Source: an uncultured Acetatifactor sp. (lineage in GTDB: Bacteria; Bacillota; Clostridia; Lachnospirales; Lachnospiraceae). From it: a stretch of DNA of 62,170 nt. Of the stretch, positions 7,441 to 16,657 are shown in pieces (within the stretch, counting starts at the first letter, position 1; each line of letters begins with the position of its first letter). The stretch lies in NCBI GenBank assembly GCA_947625675.1, contig CANQPH010000014.1, positions 1 to 62,170 of the forward strand, written 5' to 3'. The notes below the pieces were generated by a model. That model had not been told where the DNA came from. It saw only the letters and a list, made by a program, of their open reading frames with translations, and made no database searches. Both the position numbers and the translations under genes were made by a program.

Positions 7441-9891
7441 TCAGTTGTCCTGGAAGTAGTCCAGCTGATTCTCCCCGGGGCGCAGTTCCTCCACCCGGCC
7501 GTCCGGGTAACGGAAGGTTCCTCCCAGGCCTTCCGGCAAAATCAGCTCATAATGATATTTCGTGGTCCCTTTCCCGTCCTCCTTGCCATAGGAGAATACG
7601 ATGGGACCTTTGGGCGTGGCCACGGTGCCGGACAAATCCGGCAGGAATTCCAGGTGCGGGGCGACAAGCACTTCCCTCCAGCCTTCCTTCCCCCGGACGC
7701 CCGCCAGGCAATGCACCATTTCATAGATGGGCAGGGCGCTCCAGGCGTGGCATTCGCTCCTGGCTCCTTCCGGCTCCTCGGGACAGGTGGTGCAGTCCAG
7801 ATCCAGGAGTCCGGCCCAACGCATCAGATTTTCTTCCGTTTTCTCATAAATGCCGGCCTCCTCCATGGCCCGGAAATATTCGTAGGCGGTGGAGAAGGAG
7901 ACTTGAAGGATGGGGACGCATCCGCCCTCGTCGTCCGGCGTCCCGGATCCAGCCACTTCCTCCGCACCCGGCTGGCCATCCCTGCGGGAAGTGCGCTCCA
8001 TCAGCATCTTCCTCTCTCCGGGCGACAGCATTTCATTCAGCACCGCCCAGCTTTGGGCGTGCTGGGAGAATTGAGGAAACTGCGGGCCTTCCCGGTACAT
8101 TCCCACCCCCTCATCCCAGCAGAGCTCCTGCACCTTCTCAAGCAGGCGGCGGCGACGGTCCAGATATTCCTCCGCCAGGGCGGGCCTGCCGGTCACTTCC
8201 TGGATCCGGGCGCCGCACTTTAAGGCGTAGGCGTACATGAAATTGATGATGGTGGAAGGGCCTTTTTCCAAGGCGGCCGGCATCCCGGCGCTGTCCTTCC
8301 AGGCCTTCTGCCAGTCCACGAACTCCCAATAGCCCAGCCGGCCCAACAGGCCCTCCTCTCCCATCTTTCCCTCATAATAGCTTAAAATCCGATCCACGTC
8401 TCCCCGGTACTCCAGCAAAGGTTTGACGTCTCCGGTCTGTTCATAATACTCTTCCAGCATAAAAATATAATGCAGAGAAAAGGTGGAAATCACCTGGCAA
8501 TAGGCGGAAGGATATTTCCCCGGAATCAATCCAATGGGAAGCATGGCATAATGATAATCCTTCAGCGCCTTCCTGGCCAGACTTGGATCCGAACTGACGG
8601 CATAATTGAAAAGCGCCTGCAGACGAGTGTCCATGGGAAACTGCATCTGTTCATAATAGGGGCAGTCCATGTAGGTTTCCATCATGCAGTTGCGCAGAGT
8701 GCGCACACAGATCTCCCAGACCTGATCCACCCACTCCGCCGAAGAATGCATATTGCTTTCCACTTTCAGGGGGTACCCGGTTCGGCGAAAGGAAGGGGCC
8801 GAAAGGGTCAGGGCCTCTTCTCCCGCCTCCACCCGGATCCGCAGGAATCGGAAGGTGCGATACCAAAAGGGCTCATAGCGAACCTTTTCTCCGCTTGCGG
8901 TCACGGTGTCCGTCAATCCCTTCAGCACGCCGCCTTCCCAATCCGATTTCCGAAACCGGCGCTTCTTTTCTTCCGACAGGGGAAGTCCCTCCCGTTCCAG
9001 GGGTTCGAACCGTTCCCCGTAGGTGAATCGAACCTTCCGGCCCAGGCCCCCTTCCAGGGGAAACCGGAGATAGCCGTTCTTGTGCACTCCGGCATCCAGA
9101 AGGATTTCCACCTCTTCCCCCGGGGCCACCGTGAGGGTTCCCCTTTCCAGGAGCCCGGTTCGGGTGAATTCCCGGACAAATCCGTCCTCCGCTTCCTCCA
9201 TCAGGGGGATCTCCCTGGGCAAAAGGGGATATTTGGGCAGGATTCCGGCCAAACTAAAAAAGGGATCCGGCAAAACGTCCCCCAGCACCGCCGCCCGGGG
9301 CCAGGATTCTTCCCGATCTTCCGACCCGTTCTTCCACCCTGCAGGCACCTTCCGCAGGTCGATTTCTTCGCAGACCGCCCCCAGGTTGGCGGTGACCTCG
9401 TTGGATTTCAAATAAAAGCTTCCATCCAGCCAGACTCTCCAATCCCTTTCCCCGGTGCTCACCCGGGCCAGCACCTCTCCCCGGGAGCCGACAGCCTCCC
9501 CTTCCAGGGCCAGACGGTGACCTCCCCGGACGCTCCGCACCCCGAAAATGGCCGCCCTCTCTTCATACTGACCTTCCACCGCATCCGGATCCTGGTACAG
9601 CACGGACACGGCCAGCACGTTTTTCCCCTTCCGCAGGCAGGACGTCAGATCCACCTCGTCATAATACAGCCTGTGCTCGTCCCCTTTGCAGGGGCCGGAC
9701 AACACCGGCTCCCCATTGACCCACAGACGATACCGGGATACGGCGATGAGCCGAACCTGCAGCCGGGCTTCCTCTTCCAAATCGAACTCCTGCCGGAAGT
9801 AGGCAAACCGCCCGGTCATGTCCCCCTCCAAAATGTTCCACTTTGCAATTTCACTCTTCGGCACGCCGATCCACTTCACGTTCTGCCACAT
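7441..9891 (-). CDS. GH78-like alpha-L-rhamnosidase
   Basis: 816 residues. The N-terminal carbohydrate-binding-like sandwich has FRQEFDL and YRLWVNGEPV, typical of GH78. The (alpha/alpha)6 barrel contains METYMDCPYYEQMQFPMDTR (near 410), which corresponds to the GH78 acidic active-site loop, and later QHAQSWAVL. A C-terminal beta-sandwich begins with VHCLAGVRGKEGW. The family hydrolyses terminal alpha-L-rhamnose. No signal peptide: cytoplasmic. AGGAGGT precedes the ATG by 7 nt. It follows a GH2 gene by 79 bp, so the pair probably forms one unit driven from promoter B at 12683-12745. The active-site loop departs from the commonest DCPxRDER form, so specificity may differ. Confidence 0.82.
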   Translation of the reverse strand: MWQNVKWIGVPKSEIAKWNILEGDMTGRFAYFRQEFDLEEEARLQVRLIAVSRYRLWVNGEPVLSGPCKGDEHRLYYDEVDLTSCLRKGKNVLAVSVLYQDPDAVEGQYEERAAIFGVRSVRGGHRLALEGEAVGSRGEVLARVSTGERDWRVWLDGSFYLKSNEVTANLGAVCEEIDLRKVPAGWKNGSEDREESWPRAAVLGDVLPDPFFSLAGILPKYPLLPREIPLMEEAEDGFVREFTRTGLLERGTLTVAPGEEVEILLDAGVHKNGYLRFPLEGGLGRKVRFTYGERFEPLEREGLPLSEEKKRRFRKSDWEGGVLKGLTDTVTASGEKVRYEPFWYRTFRFLRIRVEAGEEALTLSAPSFRRTGYPLKVESNMHSSAEWVDQVWEICVRTLRNCMMETYMDCPYYEQMQFPMDTRLQALFNYAVSSDPSLARKALKDYHYAMLPIGLIPGKYPSAYCQVISTFSLHYIFMLEEYYEQTGDVKPLLEYRGDVDRILSYYEGKMGEEGLLGRLGYWEFVDWQKAWKDSAGMPAALEKGPSTIINFMYAYALKCGARIQEVTGRPALAEEYLDRRRRLLEKVQELCWDEGVGMYREGPQFPQFSQHAQSWAVLNEMLSPGERKMLMERTSRRDGQPGAEEVAGSGTPDDEGGCVPILQVSFSTAYEYFRAMEEAGIYEKTEENLMRWAGLLDLDCTTCPEEPEGARSECHAWSALPIYEMVHCLAGVRGKEGWREVLVAPHLEFLPDLSGTVATPKGPIVFSYGKEDGKGTTKYHYELILPEGLGGTFRYPDGRVEELRPGENQLDYFQDN

Positions 9892-9970
9892 CGTTACGAC
9901 CTCCTGTCGTCTTTTAAGGAATCTTCCGGCTCCAGCAAAGCGTCCGCATTTCTCCCATCAGCATGGGGAT

Positions 9971-12619
9971 TCATCCCACTTTTACGGCAATCCGGGCTTC
10001 TCCCAGGCCTTCCGCCTTTACCGCCAGGACGGCTTCCCCCGCCGTATGGCCCGCCCGCAGGATGGCCAGGGCCCTGCCCTGATAAGTGACTGTTTTTCCC
10101 ACCGTATAGTTCTCCGTGGTGGCGGGTCTGGCGCTGCCGAAAGCTGCCAGCGTTGCACAGGCTTCTGCTTCAACGGCCTCATGCCAAGGATATTCATTGG
10201 CCGCTCCAAAGACCGCCAAACCATCACCAGATTCTGCCAATGCCGCTTCTCCGCAGGCTTCCGTTGAAAAGTCCCCATCGGATTTCCGGCGAACCTCCCC
10301 ATGGACTTCCGCCTGCACCTCCACCTCCCCATAAGGTACCGGATTCCCCACAGCATCCACCACTTCCACCCTGGCAAAATACAGGGACTGGCCGTCTCCG
10401 GGAAGCTCCGGATGTTTCACGGAAAAAGCTTCCGGCAAAATTCTCAGCCCCGCCGCCGGACCGGCGCTCGTCACCTGATCCCTGCTCCATTCCAGGCCAC
10501 CCCGGTAACTCACCGCTTCCAGCGTTCCGGGCTCATAGCGCAGTTCAAACACGGCCCGGTAATGGTTTCCTTTGCCCGCAGGCCGTCTGCCCTGGCTCCT
10601 TCCATTCAGGAAAAGTTCCACTTCCTCCCCGGCGGAATATACCTCCACCTTCACGGGGCTCCCCGTTTCCACGGGCCAGCTCCAGGCATGGGCGCAGTCC
10701 GGCCAGGCGTACCGGTCCAATATCTCTATTTTGTCATGGTTGGCGGGATTGTGGCTCACCAGGTAGGTCTCCCGGGAACCCCAGATAATCCTGCGATAGG
10801 CCAGCTGGGGTTTGTCGAACCCGCAGAGATCGAACTCACCGGCCCCTGCCGTTCTCCAGGGATAGCCCGCATAATGGATCATCCTCCCGGCTGCGGCCGC
10901 TTCCTCCGGTTTCACGTACAAACGTTTCCCAATGCCCGCTTCTCCGATGTAATCATGGCTGGTCCATTCAAAGTCTCCGATCACATAGGGATATTTCTCC
11001 ACGTCCGCCCAATAGGCTTCCATCTCCCCAGGCTTGCTCTCCGTGGCGCAGATCACCCGATCAGGGAAAAGCTCCCCCGCCTCTTCATAATGGTAGTTGA
11101 GATAATTGTATCCCACCACGTCCCAGGGAGCCGCAAAGCATTCCGTATAATCGTTCCAGATCTCCCTGCCGAATTTTCCGTCCACGTTGACGACATTGCC
11201 GCCGTTCGCCTGAGCCTCTTCCATCACGGATTGCCAGAACCTGGCCGTATCCTCGTCATCCAATCCCCGGAAAAAAGAGCAAAGGGCCCCTGCCACGGGA
11301 CGGGTGGCGTCCAGGCTGCGCACATGAGCAGCCAATTTTGCGGAGGTCTCATAACCATCGGACAGACCACCCTGTTCCGGCAGCTCGTTGCCGATGGACC
11401 AAATGGCTACGGAAGGATGGTTCCTGTCCCGCAAAAGGAAGCTGGTCAGCTCCTGCTCCCACTCCGCCTCGAAATACTGACTGAAATCAAAATAGTTTTT
11501 GGACATGTTCCAGGTATCAAAGGCCTCGTCGATGACCAGTAATCCCAGGCGGTCGCAGGCGTCCAGCATGTCCGAGGACGCCGGATTGTGGGCGAACCGC
11601 AGGGCGTTGTAGCCATTGTCTTTGTGGAGGGCCGCCTTACGCAGCTCGCTATCCCGGAAGGAAGCCGCTCCCAGAATCCCGTTGTCATGATGAATGCAGC
11701 CGCCTTTCAGCTTCACCCTGCGGCCGTTCAGCACCAGGCCGTTTTTGGCATCCACGGACAGAGTGCGGATGCCGAAATTGACGGAAGCGCTGTCAAGGCT
11801 TGCGGCATCGCAGACAGGCCGTCCCTCCGGTCTCTGCGTCCGCAGGAAAGCGGTGACCCGATAAAGATTGGGTGCGTCGATATCCCAGATCCGGGCGTTT
11901 TCCACCGTCACCTGAGTCCTGGCCACGGCGCTCTCCCCCGCAGGGACATGCACCTTGACCCAACCCCTGGCGGCGCATTCCTCTTCTACGGCCAGCTCCC
12001 TTGCCCCGGTTTCCAGCAGCCCCTGGAATTGCAGCTCCACCCAGAGATCCCTGGGCGCATCCGTGTGATTTTCCACCCTGGTCTCCACGATCACGAAGGC
12101 GTTCTCCCCCAGAATATGGGAGGTATAGGCATAAATCCCGCAGGGAGCGATGTGTACCTTGGGCCCCACCAAAAGCTTCACATGGCGATAGATCCCTGCG
12201 CCGGAATACCAGCGGCTGTTCTGCTGGGCCGCAGTGCTGACCACCACAGCCAGACGATTGCGTTTCCCCGGATTGATCCGATCGGTCAGATCCACCGTAA
12301 AAGGAGTATAGCCATAGTGATGCCGTCCCATCACGTGCCCGTTCAGGATCACCTCCGTAATGCCGAACACACCGTCAAATTCCGCCAGGATCCTTTTGCC
12401 CGCCAGTTCCTCCGGAATTTCCAGGTACTTGGTATAGGTGGCAGTTCCCCCGTCAAAGTACCCCGTGTTGGCCCCGTTTACCGAATCCGCCCTGACTTCC
12501 GTTTCAATCATGAAATCGTGCGGCAGGTTTACCGTCTTCGTCTCTTTCGGCATCATGGGGATGTGCGAAGGCTCCCCTTTCATGAATTCCCAATCTCTGT
12601 CAAGATTTCTGCTTTCCAT
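9971..12619 (-). CDS. GH2 beta-galactosidase-like enzyme (DUF4982 type)
   Basis: 882 residues from the ATG at 12619; AGGAAGG lies 6 nt upstream and the in-frame TTG at 12625 overlaps that site. Order: jelly roll, Ig-like domain, TIM barrel with acid/base E412 in IWSIGNE and nucleophile E527 in CATESKP, then DUF4982 and further C-terminal sandwich domains. It is a close architectural paralogue of the GH2 at 37909-40509 (E413/E527). Cytoplasmic, with no signal sequence. First gene of a GH2 > GH78 unit; together they could remove galactosyl-like and rhamnosyl residues from an imported oligosaccharide. Promoter B lies directly upstream. Confidence 0.9.
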   Translation of the reverse strand: MESRNLDRDWEFMKGEPSHIPMMPKETKTVNLPHDFMIETEVRADSVNGANTGYFDGGTATYTKYLEIPEELAGKRILAEFDGVFGITEVILNGHVMGRHHYGYTPFTVDLTDRINPGKRNRLAVVVSTAAQQNSRWYSGAGIYRHVKLLVGPKVHIAPCGIYAYTSHILGENAFVIVETRVENHTDAPRDLWVELQFQGLLETGARELAVEEECAARGWVKVHVPAGESAVARTQVTVENARIWDIDAPNLYRVTAFLRTQRPEGRPVCDAASLDSASVNFGIRTLSVDAKNGLVLNGRRVKLKGGCIHHDNGILGAASFRDSELRKAALHKDNGYNALRFAHNPASSDMLDACDRLGLLVIDEAFDTWNMSKNYFDFSQYFEAEWEQELTSFLLRDRNHPSVAIWSIGNELPEQGGLSDGYETSAKLAAHVRSLDATRPVAGALCSFFRGLDDEDTARFWQSVMEEAQANGGNVVNVDGKFGREIWNDYTECFAAPWDVVGYNYLNYHYEEAGELFPDRVICATESKPGEMEAYWADVEKYPYVIGDFEWTSHDYIGEAGIGKRLYVKPEEAAAAGRMIHYAGYPWRTAGAGEFDLCGFDKPQLAYRRIIWGSRETYLVSHNPANHDKIEILDRYAWPDCAHAWSWPVETGSPVKVEVYSAGEEVELFLNGRSQGRRPAGKGNHYRAVFELRYEPGTLEAVSYRGGLEWSRDQVTSAGPAAGLRILPEAFSVKHPELPGDGQSLYFARVEVVDAVGNPVPYGEVEVQAEVHGEVRRKSDGDFSTEACGEAALAESGDGLAVFGAANEYPWHEAVEAEACATLAAFGSARPATTENYTVGKTVTYQGRALAILRAGHTAGEAVLAVKAEGLGEARIAVKVG

Positions 12620-12682
12620 CAGCAACCTTCCTAGTTTTTAAGCCAGAAAACAGCTTACAGGCTTATTCTCTTAACCGTTTCC

Positions 12683-12745
12683 AGTATAGCAAAATTTCCT
12701 ATCGACATCTTCCGCTCAATCCGATGGGTTTTAACAGGAAAGCGA
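12683..12745 (-). promoter_or_regulatory. Regulon promoter B (GH2/GH78 unit)
   Basis: Minus strand: distal half-site TCGCTT (12745-12740), proximal TCGGATTGAGCGG 21 bp on (from 12724), -10 box TATACT (12688-12683) 36 bp after the proximal half-site start. Nearly identical to element A over the whole length, which suggests duplication or strong conservation of a complete promoter. Confidence 0.7.
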
Positions 12746-12791
12746 TGTCATCCCATATCAACGTTCCTCCATTTTGCACTTAAAACACCCG

Positions 12792-12938
12792 TTAAAAACC
12801 GTGATATTCCTGCGGGAACTGCGGCAGAACTCTCTGACGTTTGTTTCCGTTCAGCATCTCAACCGAATCGTCCAGAATATATTCCGTCAGTGTGACATCG
12901 TCCCTGTCGTTGTATAAAAAACCGCATACATAATCAGC
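12792..12938 (-). pseudogene. Orphan coding remnant, unknown
   Basis: Downstream of the tannase-like gene, in another frame and without an early start codon, runs an open stretch of 48 codons ending in TAA at 12794-12792. It reads as a soluble-protein-like sequence (key parts DYVCGFLYNDRDD, TEYILDDSVEML and LPQFPQEYHGF). Its paralogue at 30063 ends without such a tail, so this is not a missing C-terminus. It is most likely the 3' stump of a lost gene. I do not recognise the family. Confidence 0.35.
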
Positions 12939-15027
12939 TTTCTTCCACCACCACCCGCACCCTGGCGATGTTCTTTACCTGAGTGAAGTAATCCGTCCCA
13001 TCACCCTTCCGGTTCACCTTGACTCTGGCGGAGGCGAAGTAGGTTCCAGGCTGATCATAAACATGTCTGCTGGAGGACACCGCCCCGTGGAGGCCGCTTT
13101 CTGCCACGATCCTGGTCACGTCCCCGGGATGCCGGAAAGTGGTAAGCTCTATTTTCTGCATGGAAAGCGATGCGTCGGAAACGTAGTCATAATCCACCGC
13201 CGTCACGTCCCCGGCCCCTTCTGGCACCGCAACCTGAACGGTAAACGTCACTTCTTCTCCAACTTTTACGTGAGCGCAGGTTACGCCGTTGGCCAACATG
13301 GTGACCACGGGCTGCAGGCCGCCTCTTTCCCGGGCGGTCTCCGCCAGCAGGATCTGTCCGTCCTGATACCGGTAACCGGTGGTTTTCCTGGGCTCGATTC
13401 CCCTCTCCACCCAATCGCTCATATCCAACAGGGCCTGACGCAGGGCCCCCAGATAATTGGTCACCACGTTGTTCTCCAGCCAGGACACATCTCCATGCAT
13501 GCAGTTGTCCATGTAATACAGGCGAAAATCTTCTTCGCCGCCCTTGGCCTCCCTCACCTTGCCGCGGTACCAGTCCCCGCACCAGGGCCAGGTGGACTCA
13601 TCCATCAGGGATTGAATCACGATCACTTTTCCCTGGATCTCCCCGTCCTGTACGGTTCCCGTCCCCGTCATGTTATATCCCATCACGCTCTTTCGCTGGG
13701 GCAGGGTGGGGTTCCCCTGGGCGTCCCGGAATTGATCCCAGGCATGAAAGGAAGGGTCGGAAGGCACCTGATGCCTGTAATAGGACTGGATGGCGATGTA
13801 ATCCGAATTGTCCAGCCTGACCAGGTCTCCGGGCCGGATGCTCGACAACAGGGCCGAAAGATCCTGGATGCCGTAGCAGGGCCCCAGCACCAGACGGTTT
13901 CCTTCGATCCTCTCCAAAGTCAGTTTTTTGCCCGCCGCTTCGCCGGTTTGGATGTCGATGGTCATGCGATAAATATAAAGATCTTCTCCCCGGGGCGCTT
14001 CTTCCAGTTCAATCCAGGCCGCCCCGCCCTCTGTCAGCTGCTTCTTCCAGGCGTCATTGACGCCGTTCTGACCTCCTGCCGCTTCTTCTTTTTCCGGCAG
14101 GTGCACGGCCCTCACCCGGCCTGTGAACTGGATTCTGTCTTTGTCCGTATTTCCCTTTTTGTCCGCTCCCAGATAGCCCGGCAGCGTCCAGAAATCCTGA
14201 AAATATTCCGGATCCCCTTCCAGTACGTGAGGGATCTGTATCGGCAGGGAACCGTCTTCAATGAAGCCCGCCGCTTCCAGGAACCAGGTGCGGGGATTGT
14301 AGCCCATGGCGGTGACTTCCTTTAACAAAAAGGCCTCTTCCTCCGTCAGCCCCGCATACATGTCTCCGCTGCCACCGGCATCCAGGGCGTCCACGATCTG
14401 TCCGTAGACCCGGCGCAGGGCCCGCATGCCCTGGGCATGGAGCGTGATGGAATTGGGAAGGGAGACCGGGGTGCCGATCACGTAAGGCACCGCCCCGTCC
14501 CAGGCATTGGTGTTCTCAATACAGGCCATGGTCTTGTAGCCGCCGCCGCTGCCGCCGTGGACATAGCCGTAAGGGCGGCTCCAAGCGCCGTCGTTGCCGC
14601 CGCAATATACCTCTTTCGCCTTTACCCGGGAGTATTCCGCCACGGCTGCGCTGGCCTTCCATACCAGCTGCGGCTCCGGGGAGGGTCCGAACATCTGCCT
14701 GGAACCCATGTTGCTTTCCACGGAATAGGCCCCGTTTTTCAGGGCAAAGGCGATCCGGTCATCCTCTCCCGTCTTGTCCAGGGAAGCCAGCTCTTCGTCC
14801 GGCCCCGGGAAAGGAGAGAGATACTGGAAGAAGCGCCCCCGATAAGCTTCCTTTTGAGGAAAACAGAGCAGGAACTTCACCCCCGTCCCCTGAAAGCCCC
14901 CATGGACGTAAAGATAAGGAATCGCCCCGCCGTCTTCCAAAATTCGTTCTTTCCAACACTCCTCATCGACATAAGGGGTTTGGAACCTGGGATCCTGTTT
15001 TGCATCATAAATTTCTTTTTTCATCAT
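12934..15027 (-). CDS. Tannase-like alpha/beta-hydrolase with C-terminal PKD-like domain
   Basis: 697 residues. A nucleophile elbow GGSGGG (Ser160) sits in a conserved block (RPYGYVHGGSGGGYKTM). An acid loop (QSLMDESTWPW) and a His in YYMDNCMHGD near 500 complete a likely Ser-Asp-His triad, followed by the tannase-like WVERGIEP. The last 100 residues form a beta-sandwich with the PKD signature HVYDQPGTYFASARVKV. No signal peptide, so it would be a cytoplasmic esterase or related hydrolase. The start ATGATG overlaps the GPH symporter stop by 4 nt (translational coupling). A paralogue is at 30063-32144. The exact family and substrate are not established. Confidence 0.7.
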   Translation of the reverse strand: MMKKEIYDAKQDPRFQTPYVDEECWKERILEDGGAIPYLYVHGGFQGTGVKFLLCFPQKEAYRGRFFQYLSPFPGPDEELASLDKTGEDDRIAFALKNGAYSVESNMGSRQMFGPSPEPQLVWKASAAVAEYSRVKAKEVYCGGNDGAWSRPYGYVHGGSGGGYKTMACIENTNAWDGAVPYVIGTPVSLPNSITLHAQGMRALRRVYGQIVDALDAGGSGDMYAGLTEEEAFLLKEVTAMGYNPRTWFLEAAGFIEDGSLPIQIPHVLEGDPEYFQDFWTLPGYLGADKKGNTDKDRIQFTGRVRAVHLPEKEEAAGGQNGVNDAWKKQLTEGGAAWIELEEAPRGEDLYIYRMTIDIQTGEAAGKKLTLERIEGNRLVLGPCYGIQDLSALLSSIRPGDLVRLDNSDYIAIQSYYRHQVPSDPSFHAWDQFRDAQGNPTLPQRKSVMGYNMTGTGTVQDGEIQGKVIVIQSLMDESTWPWCGDWYRGKVREAKGGEEDFRLYYMDNCMHGDVSWLENNVVTNYLGALRQALLDMSDWVERGIEPRKTTGYRYQDGQILLAETARERGGLQPVVTMLANGVTCAHVKVGEEVTFTVQVAVPEGAGDVTAVDYDYVSDASLSMQKIELTTFRHPGDVTRIVAESGLHGAVSSSRHVYDQPGTYFASARVKVNRKGDGTDYFTQVKNIARVRVVVEES

Positions 15028-16388
15028 GCTTCCGCCTTTCTTTTTGCCAGTTCCGCCTGAATCTCGGGCAGTTTGGACTCCAAATTATAGTGGGACCAGA
15101 AGAGGAGCTGAATGGCAGTTCCCGCAATCGGAAGCAAAAACTGTCCCGCCCGCAGGCCCATGAGCGTGCCGTTTGCGAGAACGGCCGCATCCGCATCATA
15201 CCCGATCAAGGTCAGCAAAAGACCCAGGCAAAAGGTTCCGATTGCGGCTCCCAGACGGCCCATGAAGCCCTGCACGGCACCCATGGTTCCCTCCATGCGA
15301 TGCAGCCCAAGATATTCATTGTACGTCGCATTATCGAAAAACAGGATTTTATTGATATAAACACCGGGCACCGTGGCCAGCATATTGATCACGTAGCAGG
15401 CAATCAGCACCGGTATCGTTTTATAGAAAATAAAACTGATCAAGTTTGCCGCCATGGAAATGCAAAGGCCGGCCATGAGAATCTGCTTGACGCTGAAATG
15501 CTTCATCAGCTTGGGCAGGATCACCAGGCCGATAACGGCCAGAGCGGAGAAAGCGGCGAACAGACTTTGAACTCCCAGATCTCCCAGCACCCACTTGGCA
15601 TAATAGACCATCATGCCCATGTTGGTGATCACGTTGGAAATAATGGTAATCAGGAAAAACAGAGAAATATAACGGTTTTTAGACAGCATGGTAAAAATTT
15701 CGGAAATCTTCACCTTTTCCTGGTCTTCTTTTTCCAGAACCGCATCCTTTCTCTCTTTGACAAAGAAGAAACGACACATGCCGATAAGAGCCAGAGGAAC
15801 TCCCACCATGGCCACGGAACGAATCCATGCCGCCGGATCCGTCCCGGCTTTGCTGATGAGCTGGGGAATCACGATCCCCACGATCAGGCCTCCCAGGCTG
15901 GTGACCAGACCCCCAAAAGCGGTAAAACGCACGATCTGTTTCTTATTGAAGGCCCGCAGCATGAACACCGTTTCACCCGCATTCAGGAACGTGGTGAACA
16001 CCGCATTGGACAGGGTGTAAAAAATGGCGATCCAGGCGATCTTGGCCGCATCGGGAAGCCCCGTGGGACAGGCGAACAACAAGATCAACGTAATCCAGGT
16101 GCCGGACAGGCAAAAATCATAGGGACGCCCCTTTCCGAACCGGGTGTTGGTGCGGTCCACGATGTAACCTGCCAGCACGTCCGTGACGGCATCGATTATC
16201 TTCGTGACCATCAGCACGGTGCCCACCACCAGGGGATTCACCTTGATCACGTCCGTACAAAACAAGGTGATGTACCCCACCAGGAAAACAATGGCCGCAT
16301 CTGAAAGTTCCCTGGATTCCCAGGCCCAGAACTTTCCGACGCCGATCTTGGCTTCTTTGTCAACGGGTTTCTTCTCTTTCTTAGACAT
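15024..16388 (-). CDS. GPH-family sugar:cation symporter (MelB-like)
   Basis: 454 residues with about 12 transmembrane segments. It shows the glycoside-pentoside-hexuronide pattern: early acidic loop residues (near DVIKVNP and IIDAVTDVLAGYIVDRT) and KGRPYDFCLSGT. It imports a glycoside with Na+ or H+ across the cytoplasmic membrane. GGAGGAG precedes the ATG. It is translationally coupled to the tannase-like hydrolase downstream, so the transported compound is probably that enzyme's substrate. It is divergent from the AraC regulator, which likely controls it. Confidence 0.88.
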   Translation of the reverse strand: MSKKEKKPVDKEAKIGVGKFWAWESRELSDAAIVFLVGYITLFCTDVIKVNPLVVGTVLMVTKIIDAVTDVLAGYIVDRTNTRFGKGRPYDFCLSGTWITLILLFACPTGLPDAAKIAWIAIFYTLSNAVFTTFLNAGETVFMLRAFNKKQIVRFTAFGGLVTSLGGLIVGIVIPQLISKAGTDPAAWIRSVAMVGVPLALIGMCRFFFVKERKDAVLEKEDQEKVKISEIFTMLSKNRYISLFFLITIISNVITNMGMMVYYAKWVLGDLGVQSLFAAFSALAVIGLVILPKLMKHFSVKQILMAGLCISMAANLISFIFYKTIPVLIACYVINMLATVPGVYINKILFFDNATYNEYLGLHRMEGTMGAVQGFMGRLGAAIGTFCLGLLLTLIGYDADAAVLANGTLMGLRAGQFLLPIAGTAIQLLFWSHYNLESKLPEIQAELAKRKAEA

Positions 16389-16474
16389 GTTTTCTCCTCC
16401 AATCCATTTGTTGATCCGCTCATTTTGCAGAATTTTCCGTCCTGTCTTTTGAAACCAGGATTTTGTATAATGTC

Positions 16475-16531
16475 AGTATACTGCGATTTTACAGATCTCT
16501 ATAGTGGGATTCTTTCATAAAATTGTAAAAT
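16475..16531 (-). promoter_or_regulatory. GPH symporter promoter with flanking inverted repeat
   Basis: A minus-strand -10 box TATACT (16480-16475) lacks a clear -35. Inverted 8-bp arms ATTTTACA (16486-16493) and TGTAAAAT (16524-16531) lie about 10 and 47 bp upstream of it and bracket the -35 position. This suits binding by the divergent AraC protein. It lacks the TCG pair seen at the six regulon promoters. Confidence 0.4.
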
Positions 16532-16545
16532 TTTCCGCACTTTTG

Positions 16546-16574
16546 TTGCAAAAAGGAGAAGGTTTTTTTATAAT
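16546..16574 (+). promoter_or_regulatory. Promoter of the AraC regulator
   Basis: TTGCAA (16546-16551) and TATAAT (16569-16574) with a 17-bp spacer. Predicted start near 16581, giving a leader of about 77 nt that contains the interlocked inverted repeats at 16594-16629. Confidence 0.65.
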
Positions 16575-16593
16575 GGATCTGAAAAGTCCCTAA

Positions 16594-16629
16594 AAACGGC
16601 AAACGTCTGACGCATTGCCGTTTCAGACG
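16594..16629 (+). promoter_or_regulatory. Interlocked inverted repeats in the AraC leader
   Basis: Arm 1 AAACGGCAA (16594-16602) pairs with TTGCCGTTT (16615-16623). Arm 2 CGTCTGA (16604-16610) pairs with TCAGACG (16623-16629). The order 1-2-1'-2' means the two hairpins exclude each other, or form a pseudoknot-like fold. The element ends about 14 nt before the GGGAGG ribosome site. As DNA it could also be an autoregulatory operator. Confidence 0.5.
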
Positions 16630-16657
16630 CTCTGCCGCCGGGACGGGAGGATGGATC

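Noticed and set aside
12930..12940. Programmed frameshift extending the first tannase-like protein
   Set aside because: The paralogue ends at the same VRVVV position with no extension, and no convincing slippery site plus stimulator is present.
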